Counted from the first letter of the stretch, positions 10,068 through 19,077 are shown. The stretch is 64,000 nt of DNA from Sphingomonas sp. NFR15 (GCF_900103265.1 NZ_FMWX01000007.1:1-64000); one strand, 5' to 3'. A program made the numbers and translations. Notes: generated by a model from the letters alone, not told the origin.

Positions 10068-10540
10068 TCCATCTTGCCGATGCCCACCCCCTTCATGCGC
10101 AGCAGCGCATAAGCGGTGGTGACGTGGAAGAAGAAGTTGGGCAGCGCGAAATCGGTGATGTAACTGGCCCCGGTGAAGGTGAGTTCGCTGCTCGGCAGCT
10201 TCAGGACGACCTCCGCATCCTCGCGTCCGTCGAAGCCGGCGGGATCGACGCTGTCGAGATAGGCGAGCGTCCGCGCGATCCGCGCGCGCAGCTCGGGGAG
10301 CGTCGTTTCGTCGTCGGCCATCGGCAGCGCGGGCGCGCCGCCCACGCGCATGGCGGCGAACTTGGCGGTGTCGCATGCGATCTGCACCTGACGCGGCAGC
10401 GGCGGCATGTCCTCGATCAGCCGCGCCTCGAGCAACGCCTGCGGATCGATGCCGCAATCGCTCGCCTTGACGAGCAGGTGATCGAGATTCTTGAGGCCAC
10501 GCACGAAGATCGGCACGGATACGGTATAGAGGCTGAGCAC
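10037..10540 (-). CDS. DUF1993 family protein
   Basis: The 167-residue product begins MLSLYTVSVPIFVRGLKNLD and carries the features of DUF1993: an N-terminal four-helix region, and the Tyr-x-x-Asp-Phe-Ala-Leu-Pro-Asn-Phe-Phe-Phe-His-Val-Thr-Thr-Ala-Tyr-Ala-Leu-Leu-Arg motif with a conserved His near the end. It resembles DinB-like four-helix proteins. Function unknown. It overlaps the convergent TRIC gene by 31 bases. Confidence 0.85.
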   Translation of the reverse strand: MLSLYTVSVPIFVRGLKNLDHLLVKASDCGIDPQALLEARLIEDMPPLPRQVQIACDTAKFAAMRVGGAPALPMADDETTLPELRARIARTLAYLDSVDPAGFDGREDAEVVLKLPSSELTFTGASYITDFALPNFFFHVTTAYALLRMKGVGIGKMDYLSGGVGVA

Positions 10541-10623
10541 GGATCGATTTCCTTCCTCGCGCGCCTTGAACCGTCCGGCGGCGCCGCGCCGACATGGGCG
10601 CGTGCCGCCGGCTCGGCAAGCGC

Positions 10624-12285
10624 CTAGTGCGGATCGCGCCGCGGGTTTTCGGGCCGCGCGGGGTGGCCCGGCTCGGGCGGATGCGGCGGATGGGCCTGCG
10701 CGCGCTGCGCCAGCGCCTGCTGGCGCTGCTGCTGCGCGGCGGCGTGCGCCTCGGCGCGTTGCGCCTGTTCCGCCGCGCGGGCCTGTGCCGCGCGTTGCTG
10801 GGCCTGCGTGCGCTGCTGCTCGGTGGCCTGTTGACGGGCGGCCCGTGCCTGCTGCTGCGCGGCGGCGTGCGCCTGAGCACGTTGCGCTTGTTCGGCCGCG
10901 CGGGCCTGTGCGGCGCGTTGCTGGGCCTGCGCGCGCTGCTGTTCGGCGGCCTGTTGGCGGGTGGCCTGCGCCTGTTGTTGCGCGGCGGCGTGCGCCTGAG
11001 CGCGTTGCGCTTGTTCGGTCGCGCGGGCCTGCGTTGCGCGTTGTTGGGCTTGCGCGCGCTGCTGTTCGATCGCCTGCCGGCGCTCGGTCTGGGCTTGCTG
11101 GCGCTGCTGGGCAATGGCCTGCTGGCGCTCCGCCTGCGCGCGCTGGTCGGCGACCTCGCGTTGCTGGCGCCCCGCCTGCGCCTGTTGCTGCGCCTGCCGG
11201 CGCTGATCGAGATCCGCGTGGTGCTGATCGGCGCGTTGGCGCGCGGCTTGCTGCTCGGCGAGGCGCTGCTGTTGCGCCTGCTGCGCGGCGGCGTTCAGCC
11301 GCTGCTGCCGCGCGGCGAACTCTTGTTGCTGCTGGATGCGCTGTTGCTGAAGCTGCGCATCGCGTGCGATCGCGGCGTCGCGACGTTGCGCGTCCCGCGC
11401 CTGTGCCTGGAACGCGGCCTGCTGCGCGTAGAGCTGCGGCGGCGCGTCGCGACCGCCCTGCTGTTGCCAGCGATCGAAGCGCTGCGCGGCTTGCGCGCGC
11501 CGATCGCGTTCGGCGGCGAGTTGCGCGGCGCCTTCGGCATCATGGCTGGCGCGATAGGCGCGCCACGCCGCGTCCTCCGCGCGTGCGCGGTCCCAGGCGG
11601 CGCGCTGGCTGGCGATCTGCGCGCGGCGTTCCGCCCATTGCGCGGCGACGACGCCACGGCGTTCGCGCCGATCGGCGGCCACGTACAGCGCTCGCGCACG
11701 GGCGTAATACCGGGCGGCGTCATCCGCGCGGCGCTGCGCCTCGGCTGCGTCGAGCGCCCGCCCGTCGCGATAGACGGTCACGACACGCCCGCCCGAATAG
11801 CCGTAGCTATATTCGGGATCGCGCACGAGATACGGCGCGTCGTCGCCCGGCTGGTAGTAATAATAGCGATAGCCGCCGTCGACCGGTTCGGCATAGGTGC
11901 GGTAACCGCCCGCGACGTCCCAGCCATAGGGCTGGACGCCGCCATCGTAATCGAACGCGTAATCGGGCGGGGCGTCGCCGATCGTGTCGCTGATCCGATC
12001 GGCGCGGTCGATCCAGGCGTAGGTGTCCGCCGGCGGGGCGGGCGCGTAGGCGATCCGCCGCGGTATCGGCAGCGCGGCGGCGGCGGGCGCGGTACGGACC
12101 GGGGCGGCGGGGCCGCTGACGAGCGGCTGGACCTGCGGCAGCGGCGGCAGCGCCGCGGCGTTGCCGGTCGCGACAGCGGTGCCGTTGTCGGGCGCAGGGG
12201 CCTGATCGTTCCGCGTCGCCTGCGGATTGCAGGCGGCAAGCGCCAGCGCGCTCACGGTGATGAACATTTCTCGCGCTCGAAACAT
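10624..12285 (-). CDS. Putative lipoprotein with long Gln/Ala/Arg repeat tail
   Basis: The 553-residue protein starts with a lipoprotein signal (MFRAREMFITVSALALAAC, lipobox LAAC with Cys19). Residues about 20-110 are Pro/Ala-rich. Residues 110-190 contain a Tyr-rich patch including Tyr-Arg-Tyr-Tyr-Tyr-Tyr-Gln. From about 190 the chain is mostly long charged helix rich in Ala, Arg and Gln. Residues about 403-520 contain three near-identical 41-residue repeats. A long frame on the plus strand covers the same DNA but is a codon-bias shadow: only the minus frame has a signal peptide. Function unknown; an envelope role is likely. Confidence 0.75.
   Translation of the reverse strand: MFRAREMFITVSALALAACNPQATRNDQAPAPDNGTAVATGNAAALPPLPQVQPLVSGPAAPVRTAPAAAALPIPRRIAYAPAPPADTYAWIDRADRISDTIGDAPPDYAFDYDGGVQPYGWDVAGGYRTYAEPVDGGYRYYYYQPGDDAPYLVRDPEYSYGYSGGRVVTVYRDGRALDAAEAQRRADDAARYYARARALYVAADRRERRGVVAAQWAERRAQIASQRAAWDRARAEDAAWRAYRASHDAEGAAQLAAERDRRAQAAQRFDRWQQQGGRDAPPQLYAQQAAFQAQARDAQRRDAAIARDAQLQQQRIQQQQEFAARQQRLNAAAQQAQQQRLAEQQAARQRADQHHADLDQRRQAQQQAQAGRQQREVADQRAQAERQQAIAQQRQQAQTERRQAIEQQRAQAQQRATQARATEQAQRAQAHAAAQQQAQATRQQAAEQQRAQAQQRAAQARAAEQAQRAQAHAAAQQQARAARQQATEQQRTQAQQRAAQARAAEQAQRAEAHAAAQQQRQQALAQRAQAHPPHPPEPGHPARPENPRRDPH
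10726..11079. repeat. Three tandem 123-bp repeats inside the lipoprotein gene
   Basis: The 41-residue unit (Arg-x-Gln-Ala-x-Glu-Gln-Gln-Arg ... Ala-His-Ala-Ala-Ala-Gln-Gln-Gln) occurs twice in full and once nearly complete. The copies are close enough in DNA sequence to recombine, so copy number may vary between strains. Confidence 0.8.
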
Positions 12286-12424
12286 CTGTCATGCTCCATC
12301 GAAGGCCGAGACGGGCTCTTGAGGTCGCACAACGCGCCTGAACGCGGTCTGGCTTCATCGTTCATGCCGGGTTTGGGGCACCGCGTGCTTTGCGCGGCGG
12401 GCGATTTGGGCATAGGATGGGGTG

Positions 12425-12973
12425 ATGAGTTCCGCTTTCTCCGCCCGCGGCGCGTTGCGCGCCGCGACTGCGGCGCATCACGAGCGGGTCGATGCCGTCT
12501 TCTCGCGCGCCGACCTGACCAACCGCGTCGATTATGCCCGTTTCCTGCAAGCGCAGGCGGGCGCCTATCTTCCGGTCGAGGCGGCGCTCGCCCGGGCCGG
12601 TGCCGCGCGGATCGTGCCCGATTGGGAGACGCGCCGCCGGGCGTCGCGGCTCACCGCCGATCTCGCCGCGCTCGGTGTCGCCGTGCCCGAAGACGAGGCG
12701 GACGTTGGGTTCGACGACGACGCGGCGGTGCTCGGCGGCGTGTACGTGCTGGAAGGATCGCGGCTCGGCGGGGCGATGCTGGCGCGCGACGTGCCCGCCG
12801 ATTTCCCGAAGAGTTTTCTTGCTTCAGATCAAGCCGCGACTTGGCGTGATCTGTTAGACCTTCTTCAATATAGATTAATTTCGCCTGGCGAACGATCGTC
12901 GGCGGTCGAATCGGCGTCTCGTGTGTTCATGCTCTTCGAAAGCAGCGGGCAACGCTATCTGAGGGCGGACTGA
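12425..12973 (+). CDS. bphO: Heme oxygenase (biliverdin-producing), BphO type
   Basis: The 182-residue all-helical protein has an early His-His-Glu-Arg-Val segment supplying the proximal heme ligand and a Gly-Gly-Val-Tyr-Val-Leu-Glu-Gly-Ser-Arg-Leu-Gly-Gly distal helix, as in bacterial heme oxygenases. It opens heme to biliverdin IX-alpha. The stop codon abuts the bacteriophytochrome GTG start with no gap, so its product is the chromophore for the next gene. The ATG at 12425 follows an in-frame GTG at 12422. Confidence 0.9.
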   Translation: MSSAFSARGALRAATAAHHERVDAVFSRADLTNRVDYARFLQAQAGAYLPVEAALARAGAARIVPDWETRRRASRLTADLAALGVAVPEDEADVGFDDDAAVLGGVYVLEGSRLGGAMLARDVPADFPKSFLASDQAATWRDLLDLLQYRLISPGERSSAVESASRVFMLFESSGQRYLRAD

Positions 12974-15544
12974 GTGGACGAAAACGTACCGGTCGATCTG
13001 ACCAATTGCGATCGCGAGCCGATCCACATCCTCGGCGCGATCCAGCCGATCGGGTTCCTGCTCGCGCTCACCGCCGATTGGATGATCGCGCGGGTCTCGG
13101 CGAACACCGCCGACTTCATCGGTTTCGCGCCCGACGATCTGATCGGGCGCCCGCTCACGGAAATCTTCGAGGCGCGGGTCGTTCATGACCTGCGCAACCG
13201 CACCGCGATGCTGCGCGGGGTCGATGCGGTCGAGCGGATGTTCGACTGCGAGATCGTCAAGGGCGGGCGCACCTTCGACGTGGCGATCCATCTGTCGGGC
13301 GGGCAGATCGTGATCGAGGCCGAGCCAGCCTCCAACGAACATGGCGATGCGACCGGCATGGTCCGCGCGATGATCGCGCGGCTTGACCAATGCGACGATT
13401 TCACCGCGTTCTTCCGCGAAGGCGCGCGCCAGATCCGCGCGTTGACCGGGTTCGACCGCGTCATGGTCTATCGCTTCGCGCCGGACGGCGCCGGCGAGGT
13501 GGTGGCGGAGGCGGTGCGCCCCGGCATCGGCCGGTTCCTGGGGCTGCATTACCCCGCCAGCGACATTCCCGCGCAGGCACGCGAACTCTACAAGCGCAAC
13601 CTGCTGCGCGTCATCACCGACGTGAACGCTGCGCCGGTGCCGATCATCCCGGCACGCGACGAGGCGGGGGTGCCGCTCGACCTGTCGCTGTCGGTGCTGC
13701 GCGCGGTCTCGCGGATCCATATCGAATATCTCAAGAACATGGGCGTCGAGGCGTCGATGTCGATCTCGATCCTCGTCGACGGGAAATTGTGGGGGCTGTT
13801 CGCTTGCCACCATTATGCCCCGCTCTGCCCGTCGTTCGAGCGGCGATCGGTTAGCGAGCTGTTCGCGCAGATGTTCTCGATGCGGCTGGAAAGCCGCGAG
13901 CGGCAGGCGACGGTCGAATATGAACGGCGCGCGCGCGATATTTCGGACCAGTTGCTCGGCGCGGTCGCGTCCGATGAGACGCTGCTCAAGGATCCCGACT
14001 GGCTGGGCGACATCCTGACGCACGCGATTCCGGCCGATGGCGTGGGCGTATGGATCGCGGGCAATCACGCCTTTTCGGGCACGACGCCGCCGCTCGACGA
14101 TTTCCGCCGGATCATCCGCGCGCTCAACGGCACCGCGGCGGGGAAGGTCTATGCGACCGACCATATCGCCGGGCTGGTACCGGGCGCGGAGCGTTTCGCG
14201 CCGAGCGCGGCGGGGCTGCTGGCGATCCCGATCTCGCGGTCTCCGCGCGATTACGTCGTGCTGTTCCGCTCGGAACTGGTGCGATCGGTGCGGTGGGGAG
14301 GCGATCCGCACAAGCCGGTCGAATATGGCCCCAACGGGCCACGGCTCACACCGCGCCAGAGCTTCGAGGAGTGGAAGGAGCGCGTCGAGGGGCGGTCACA
14401 GCCTTTCTCCGCGTCGGAACTGCGCGTCGCCGAGACGCTGCGGGCGACGCTGATCGAGGTTGTGCTGCGGCTCGCCGACGAGGCTTCGGCCGAGCGGCAG
14501 CAGGCGAGCGCGCGGCAGGAATTGCTGATCGCCGAACTCAACCACCGCGTCCGCAATATTCTCGGCGTGATCCGGGGGCTGATCCGTCAGTCGCAGCCTT
14601 CCGACGACGCGGTCCGGGACTATGTCAAGATGGTCGACGGGCGCATTCACGCGCTGGCGCGCGCGCACAACCAGATCACCGACGACCATTGGGGGCCGGC
14701 GCCGATCCAGGCGCTGATCGACGCCGAAGTGGCGGCGTTCGTGGATGAATATGAGCGCGTGGTGTCCGAGGGGACGCCGGTGCTGCTCAACCCGCAAGCC
14801 TATTCGACGATGGCGCTGGTGATCCACGAACTCGTCACCAACTCGACCAAATATGGCAGCCTGTCGGTGCCGAAGGGGCAGGTGCGGATCGGCTGGCGGC
14901 GCGACGAGAATGACGATCTCGTCATCACCTGGCAGGAAAGCGGCGGTCCGCAGGTGCGGGCGCCGACGCGCAAGGGCTTCGGCACAACGATCATCGACCG
15001 TTCGGTGCCCTATGATCTCGGCGGGACGGCTCGGATCGCGTACGATCCCGATGGCGTCGAGGCGCATTTCCGCATTCCCGCGCGCCACGTCTCGCAGGCG
15101 AAAAGCGTCGCCGGGCCGGCGATCCGCTATCCGCGCCCGGCGCCCGGCCACCCGCAGGCGCCGCCGGACAAGGTGCTGGCGGGGTTCGACGTGCTGCTGG
15201 TCGAGGACAGTCTCATCATCGCGCTCGACGCCGAGGATATCGCGACCCGGCTCGGCGCCGAGACGGTGACGACGGTGGCGACCGTCGAAGGAGCGCTCGA
15301 CGCGATCGAGCAGCACGCGCCCGGCGTGGCGATGCTCGACATCAATCTCGGCGATCGCAACAGCTTCCCCGTGGCCGACCGGTTGATGGCGCTGGGCGTG
15401 CCGTTCGTATTCGCGACCGGCTATGGCGAGCAGGCGCAACTGCCGGAGGACCATCGCGGGCGCAGCGTGGTGCAAAAGCCTTATACGCTGGAGAATGTCG
15501 CGCGGGCGCTCGACGCGCTGATCGCCAGCCACCGCGGCGGGTGA
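12974..15544 (+). CDS. bphP: Bacteriophytochrome HWE-type histidine kinase with C-terminal receiver
   Basis: The 856-residue red/far-red photoreceptor has an N-terminal biliverdin-binding Cys12 (Asp-Leu-Thr-Asn-Cys-Asp), PAS about 15-115, GAF with the signature Pro-Ala-Ser-Asp-Ile-Pro near 195, PHY about 320-500, an HWE/HisKA_2-type kinase with phosphoacceptor His524 in Asn-His-Arg-Val-Arg-Asn, and a receiver domain with Asp789 in Met-Leu-Asp-Ile-Asn-Leu. GTG start directly after the heme oxygenase stop. The fused receiver may act as a phosphate sink or feed the alphaproteobacterial general stress response, as HWE kinases often do (inference). Confidence 0.96.
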   Translation: MDENVPVDLTNCDREPIHILGAIQPIGFLLALTADWMIARVSANTADFIGFAPDDLIGRPLTEIFEARVVHDLRNRTAMLRGVDAVERMFDCEIVKGGRTFDVAIHLSGGQIVIEAEPASNEHGDATGMVRAMIARLDQCDDFTAFFREGARQIRALTGFDRVMVYRFAPDGAGEVVAEAVRPGIGRFLGLHYPASDIPAQARELYKRNLLRVITDVNAAPVPIIPARDEAGVPLDLSLSVLRAVSRIHIEYLKNMGVEASMSISILVDGKLWGLFACHHYAPLCPSFERRSVSELFAQMFSMRLESRERQATVEYERRARDISDQLLGAVASDETLLKDPDWLGDILTHAIPADGVGVWIAGNHAFSGTTPPLDDFRRIIRALNGTAAGKVYATDHIAGLVPGAERFAPSAAGLLAIPISRSPRDYVVLFRSELVRSVRWGGDPHKPVEYGPNGPRLTPRQSFEEWKERVEGRSQPFSASELRVAETLRATLIEVVLRLADEASAERQQASARQELLIAELNHRVRNILGVIRGLIRQSQPSDDAVRDYVKMVDGRIHALARAHNQITDDHWGPAPIQALIDAEVAAFVDEYERVVSEGTPVLLNPQAYSTMALVIHELVTNSTKYGSLSVPKGQVRIGWRRDENDDLVITWQESGGPQVRAPTRKGFGTTIIDRSVPYDLGGTARIAYDPDGVEAHFRIPARHVSQAKSVAGPAIRYPRPAPGHPQAPPDKVLAGFDVLLVEDSLIIALDAEDIATRLGAETVTTVATVEGALDAIEQHAPGVAMLDINLGDRNSFPVADRLMALGVPFVFATGYGEQAQLPEDHRGRSVVQKPYTLENVARALDALIASHRGG

Positions 15545-15566
15545 GGTTCGCGGAACCGGGGCGGTT

Positions 15567-15618
15567 CGCCCTCACCCTTCGCGCCGGGTGTCGCCGGGCG
15601 GATGGAAGGGTGAGGGCG
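15567..15618. terminator. Bidirectional hairpin between convergent bphP and porin genes
   Basis: CGCCCTCACCCTTC (15567-15580) pairs perfectly with 15605-15618. The sequence is repeat-like and sits in the 96-base gap between convergent genes, where it probably ends both transcripts although no long T-run follows. Confidence 0.6.
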
Positions 15619-15640
15619 GCCCGTGCTCATGGCGTATCGG

Positions 15641-16453
15641 TCAGAACGCCGCGCTGACCGAGAACAGCACCTTGCCCGACGCGATCGACTTTCCATCCTT
15701 GGTGCTGGAGAAGTTCGGCTGGAGGTACAGCGAATCGCGCCATTTGATGTCGGTGCCGACGAAGGCGATGCCGAGCGTGACCGGCGACAGCACGTAATCG
15801 GCGCCGACGAGATAATCGACATAGCTGCCGGTCGGCGTGACGCTGGTGCCGTTGGGGCCGAGGCCGGGGTTGCCGTTCGAATAGCCGACATGGCCCTTCA
15901 CGGTGAGCGCGGTGTTCGGCACGCCCACGGCGGCATCGCCCCACACATAGAGATTGTCCTCCTTGTCGCCGATCCGGCTTTCGGGGGTGTTGCTCCAGTT
16001 GCCGAGCGCCTGCTGTTCGGGGGCATAGGCGACACCGATCAGCGCCGAGACGGGCCCGAGCGTGTGGCTGAGCTTGACATAAGGCTCGGCGAAGTCGGTC
16101 TTGTCGCTGCCGCCGGGATACATGTACCAGGTGAGGCCGACATCGACGGTGGTGCCGCCGAAGCTGTGCTTGTAGCCGCCGACCACGTCGAGTTCCATGT
16201 TGGCGCCGCCGAACTGGCCCCAGCCGGCGAGGTTCGATCCCCACAGCGCCGCGTAGAAGCCGCTTTCATGCGTCGCGGTGAGGCCACCCTGGATCGCCAT
16301 CTGCTTGTCGGTCTGCGAGACGCCGCGGAAACGATAGTCGCTGACGAGCGCGACACTGCCCGAGACGGTGATCGGCTTGGGCGGCGCTTCTTCCTGTGCG
16401 AAGGCAGGGGCCGCCGCACACAGCGAGGCGACGAGCGCGATTGCGTATTTCAT
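15641..16453 (-). CDS. TorF-family putative outer-membrane porin
   Basis: The 270-residue protein has a clear signal peptide (MKYAIALVASLCAAAPAFA, cleavage after Ala-Phe-Ala). It then has the Gcw_chp/TorF signature Ser-Asp-Tyr-Arg-Phe-Arg-Gly-Val-Ser-Gln-Thr-Asp and alternating beta strands ending in a terminal Phe, as in outer-membrane barrels. The substrate is unknown. A palindromic element lies about 150 bases upstream of the start. Confidence 0.88.
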   Translation of the reverse strand: MKYAIALVASLCAAAPAFAQEEAPPKPITVSGSVALVSDYRFRGVSQTDKQMAIQGGLTATHESGFYAALWGSNLAGWGQFGGANMELDVVGGYKHSFGGTTVDVGLTWYMYPGGSDKTDFAEPYVKLSHTLGPVSALIGVAYAPEQQALGNWSNTPESRIGDKEDNLYVWGDAAVGVPNTALTVKGHVGYSNGNPGLGPNGTSVTPTGSYVDYLVGADYVLSPVTLGIAFVGTDIKWRDSLYLQPNFSSTKDGKSIASGKVLFSVSAAF

Positions 16454-16605
16454 TGGAAGACCTTCCCCTTTTATCGGTGAACGTCCCCGCCTGCGCCCGC
16501 GCGGTGCTGCCTCTCGATCTAAGGTCGGGGCGGCATCCGCTGCGGGAGCCTAGGATGTGACAGGCCAGCTTGGCCGAAGCGTTGCCGCTTCATGACAAAA
16601 CGTGT

Positions 16606-16641
16606 CTGGGGGAGGCGGCCCATATGGACCACCTCCCCCAG
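16606..16641. promoter_or_regulatory. 36-bp near-perfect palindrome upstream of the porin gene
   Basis: CTGGGGGAGG at the left mirrors CCTCCCCCAG at the right around a CCATATGG centre, with only two mismatched pairs in 18. It lies between the porin start (16453) and the sulP stop (16701). It may be a regulator-binding site or a mobile palindromic repeat. Confidence 0.45.
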
Positions 16642-16664
16642 TGTCTTCGCGAAAATGTGTAGGA

Positions 16665-16693
16665 ACCGAACCGTTCGGCACGAACGGTTCGGT
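16665..16693 (-). terminator. 13-bp perfect hairpin after sulP
   Basis: ACCGAACCGTTCG pairs with CGAACGGTTCGGT across a GCA loop, eight bases beyond the sulP stop. On the minus strand it is followed within about 15 bases by TTTT. It is a likely transcription terminator for the carbonic anhydrase-sulP operon. Confidence 0.6.
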
Positions 16694-16700
16694 ATATGCC

Positions 16701-18215
16701 CTACGCGGCCAGGCGGTGCAGGTGCGCCGAGGAGCCGAGCAGTTCGACCTCCATGCCGCGCTTGCGCTGCCGACCGAGCCACTCGCGCAGCAGTTCGGCG
16801 CAGCTATGGTCGATCGCCGGCACCTTGTGGAGCTCGAGCGTCAGCGGCTTGCCTTCGGGCAGAGCGTCGAGCGCCTTGTTGAGCTTGGGCACGCTGAGGA
16901 AGGTCGCCGCGCCGTCGAGCCGGACGTGGCTGCGTTCGGCGCTGTGGTGGGTATCGACCTTGAGGTTGAGGCGACGGACATGCGGCGCCAGTTCGATCAG
17001 CGAGAGCGCGAGCCCGGCCAGCACGCCGGTCAGCAGATCGGTCGTCACCACCAGCACGAAGGTCGCCGCCCAGATCAGCGCGGGCAACACGCCGTAATGC
17101 GCGAACAGGTGCTGGACGTGCTTGAGGCTGATGAGCCGTGCGCCCGTCACCACCAGCACGCCGCCGAGCGCCGCCATCGGGATCTCGCGCAGCAGCCACG
17201 GCAGCAGCGCGACGAAGCCCAGGATCCAGACGCCGTGCAGCACGGTCGACAGCCGCGTCGTCGCGCCGGCCTGGACGTTGGCAGAGCTGCGCACGATCAC
17301 GCCGGTCATCGGCAGCGCGCCGGCAGCGCCGCACAGCAGGTTGCCGATGCCCTGCGCGCGCAGTTCCTTGTTATAGTCGGTGCGAACGCCATCGTGCATG
17401 CGATCGACCGCCGCCGCCGACAGCAACGTCTCGGCGCTGGCGATGAAGGCGATCGCGACCGCGCTCAGCAAAAGCGCCGGGTTCGCGAACAGCGGGGCGA
17501 GGAAGCCATCGTCGGGCACCGCCACCGCCGCGACGATCGATTCAGGAACGCTCACGCGCACCACGCTCAGGCCGGCGAGCCAGGCGACCAGCGTCGCGCC
17601 GACCACGCCGATCAGTGCGCCGGGCACGAGCTTCATCGAGGCCGGGCGCAGCTTCTCCCAGCCGATCATCAGCGCGATGGTGAGCAGCCCGATGCCGAGC
17701 GCGATCTCGGTGCCCGCCACGTTGGTGGGATCGAGACCCATCACGCGGCCGGGCACGGCGGCGAGGTTGGCGAGGCCGTTCGACAGCGGCTTGGCATCGA
17801 ACAGGGTATGGAACTGGCCGACCACGATCAGCGCGCCGATCCCGGCGAGCATGCCGTGCACCACCGCGGGCGAGATCGCGCGGAACCAGCCGCCGAGCTG
17901 GAGCACGCCGGCGACGAGCTGGAACAGCCCGGCCAGCACGAGGATCGGGCCGAGCGCCGATAGGCCATGATCGCGCACCAGTTCGAACACGATCACGGCG
18001 AGGCCCGCCGCCGGGCCGCTCACCTGGAGCGGCGATCCGGCGAGCAGGCCGACGACCATGCCGCCGATAATGCCCGTGACCAGTCCCTTTTCCGGCGGCA
18101 CGCCCGACGCGATCGCGATGCCCATGCACAGCGGCATCGCGACGAGGAAGACCACGATCGACGCCGCGAAATCGCGGGTCATCCAGCCTTTGGGGTTATC
18201 GGCGGCGGTGGTCAT
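16701..18215 (-). CDS. SulP-family inorganic anion (probably bicarbonate) transporter
   Basis: The 504-residue protein has the SulP membrane domain with about 12-14 segments (early Ala-Met-Pro-Leu-Cys-Met-Gly-Ile-Ala and Gly-Pro-Ala-Ala-Gly-Leu motifs) and a C-terminal STAS domain from about 420. SulP carriers move sulfate, bicarbonate or dicarboxylates. Coupling to a beta-carbonic anhydrase through an ATGA overlap points to bicarbonate. Its start lies inside the stop of that gene. Confidence 0.9.
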   Translation of the reverse strand: MTTAADNPKGWMTRDFAASIVVFLVAMPLCMGIAIASGVPPEKGLVTGIIGGMVVGLLAGSPLQVSGPAAGLAVIVFELVRDHGLSALGPILVLAGLFQLVAGVLQLGGWFRAISPAVVHGMLAGIGALIVVGQFHTLFDAKPLSNGLANLAAVPGRVMGLDPTNVAGTEIALGIGLLTIALMIGWEKLRPASMKLVPGALIGVVGATLVAWLAGLSVVRVSVPESIVAAVAVPDDGFLAPLFANPALLLSAVAIAFIASAETLLSAAAVDRMHDGVRTDYNKELRAQGIGNLLCGAAGALPMTGVIVRSSANVQAGATTRLSTVLHGVWILGFVALLPWLLREIPMAALGGVLVVTGARLISLKHVQHLFAHYGVLPALIWAATFVLVVTTDLLTGVLAGLALSLIELAPHVRRLNLKVDTHHSAERSHVRLDGAATFLSVPKLNKALDALPEGKPLTLELHKVPAIDHSCAELLREWLGRQRKRGMEVELLGSSAHLHRLAA

Positions 18216-18907
18216 TCCGCTGCCTCGGGCAGCGCGAAGTCGGCGGCGAGACGCTGCGCCGCGGCGTGCGCGACCGGCAGCGGCGAGCCTTCGCGCATCG
18301 GCACGAAGCGCCCGGTGGTGCCGTCGAGACCAAGCACCTGGCCGGCGTGGATATCGACCAGCCAGCCGTGCAGCGAGATTTCACCCCGTGCGATGCCCGC
18401 GGCGACCGAGGGATGCGTGCGCAGATGCGCGATCTGGGCGACGACGTTCTCGAGCGCGATCGCGTGGACTCGCTCCGACGGCGACAGCTCGGAATAGCCG
18501 CTCGATACGACGCTCTCCGCGGCGGCCGAATGCTTGAGCCACGAGGCGACGTTGGGCATCGCATCGAGCCCCTTCGGATTCGCGACCGCCTTCATCGCGC
18601 CGCAATCCGAATGGCCACACACGATGATGTCGCGCACGCCGAGCGCCATGACGGCATATTCGACCGTTGCCGAAACGCCGCCGAGCATCTCGCCATAAGG
18701 CGGCACGATGTTGCCGGCGTTGCGGCAGACGAACAGGTCGCCGGGGTTCGCCTGCAGCACCTGCTCGGGCACGATGCGCGAATCGGCGCAGGAGATCATC
18801 AGGGCCTTGGGGCTCTGGCCATCGCGGACGAGCTGGCCGAACAAGGCGCTCTGGTTGGGGAACACCGTCTTTTCGAAGCTAAAGACGCGCCCGATCAATT
18901 CGTTCAT
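18212..18907 (-). CDS. Beta-class carbonic anhydrase
   Basis: Reversible hydration of CO2. The 231-residue protein has the beta-class zinc ligands Cys40, His99 and Cys102 with the Asp42-Arg44 dyad (Cys-Ala-Asp-Ser-Arg; Cys-Gly-His-Ser-Asp-Cys-Gly). The ATG at 18907 has an AAGGAGT site just upstream; the frame is open 17 codons further but that part is not family-like. It overlaps the SulP gene by four bases. Confidence 0.95.
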   Translation of the reverse strand: MNELIGRVFSFEKTVFPNQSALFGQLVRDGQSPKALMISCADSRIVPEQVLQANPGDLFVCRNAGNIVPPYGEMLGGVSATVEYAVMALGVRDIIVCGHSDCGAMKAVANPKGLDAMPNVASWLKHSAAAESVVSSGYSELSPSERVHAIALENVVAQIAHLRTHPSVAAGIARGEISLHGWLVDIHAGQVLGLDGTTGRFVPMREGSPLPVAHAAAQRLAADFALPEAAE

Positions 18908-19045
18908 TGTCGCACTCCTTTTGGAACGCGCACACACGGAGGTGCGCCAGGCTCCCAAGATACGGGTGCAATCTTGCTGCGACGCGGCGACGCCGTGACA
19001 AAGTGTTTCCGACGGGCGACGTCGCTAATCCGGTCGCCGGACAGC

Positions 19046-19077
19046 AAAAACCCCGGCCGCAGGGCGGCCGGGGTTTT
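19046..19077. terminator. Strong intrinsic terminator
   Basis: A 10-bp perfect GC stem (19051-19060 with 19064-19073) with a three-base loop is flanked by AAAAA on one side and TTTT on the other, so it can act in both directions. On the minus strand it ends the candidate sRNA or the MazF-like transcript. Confidence 0.85.

Noticed and set aside
10594..12849. A 751-codon plus-strand frame opposite the Gln/Ala-rich lipoprotein
   Set aside because: Leu/Arg-rich shadow created by Gln/Ala codons (cag/gcg) read backwards. It also runs into the heme oxygenase gene in the wrong frame.
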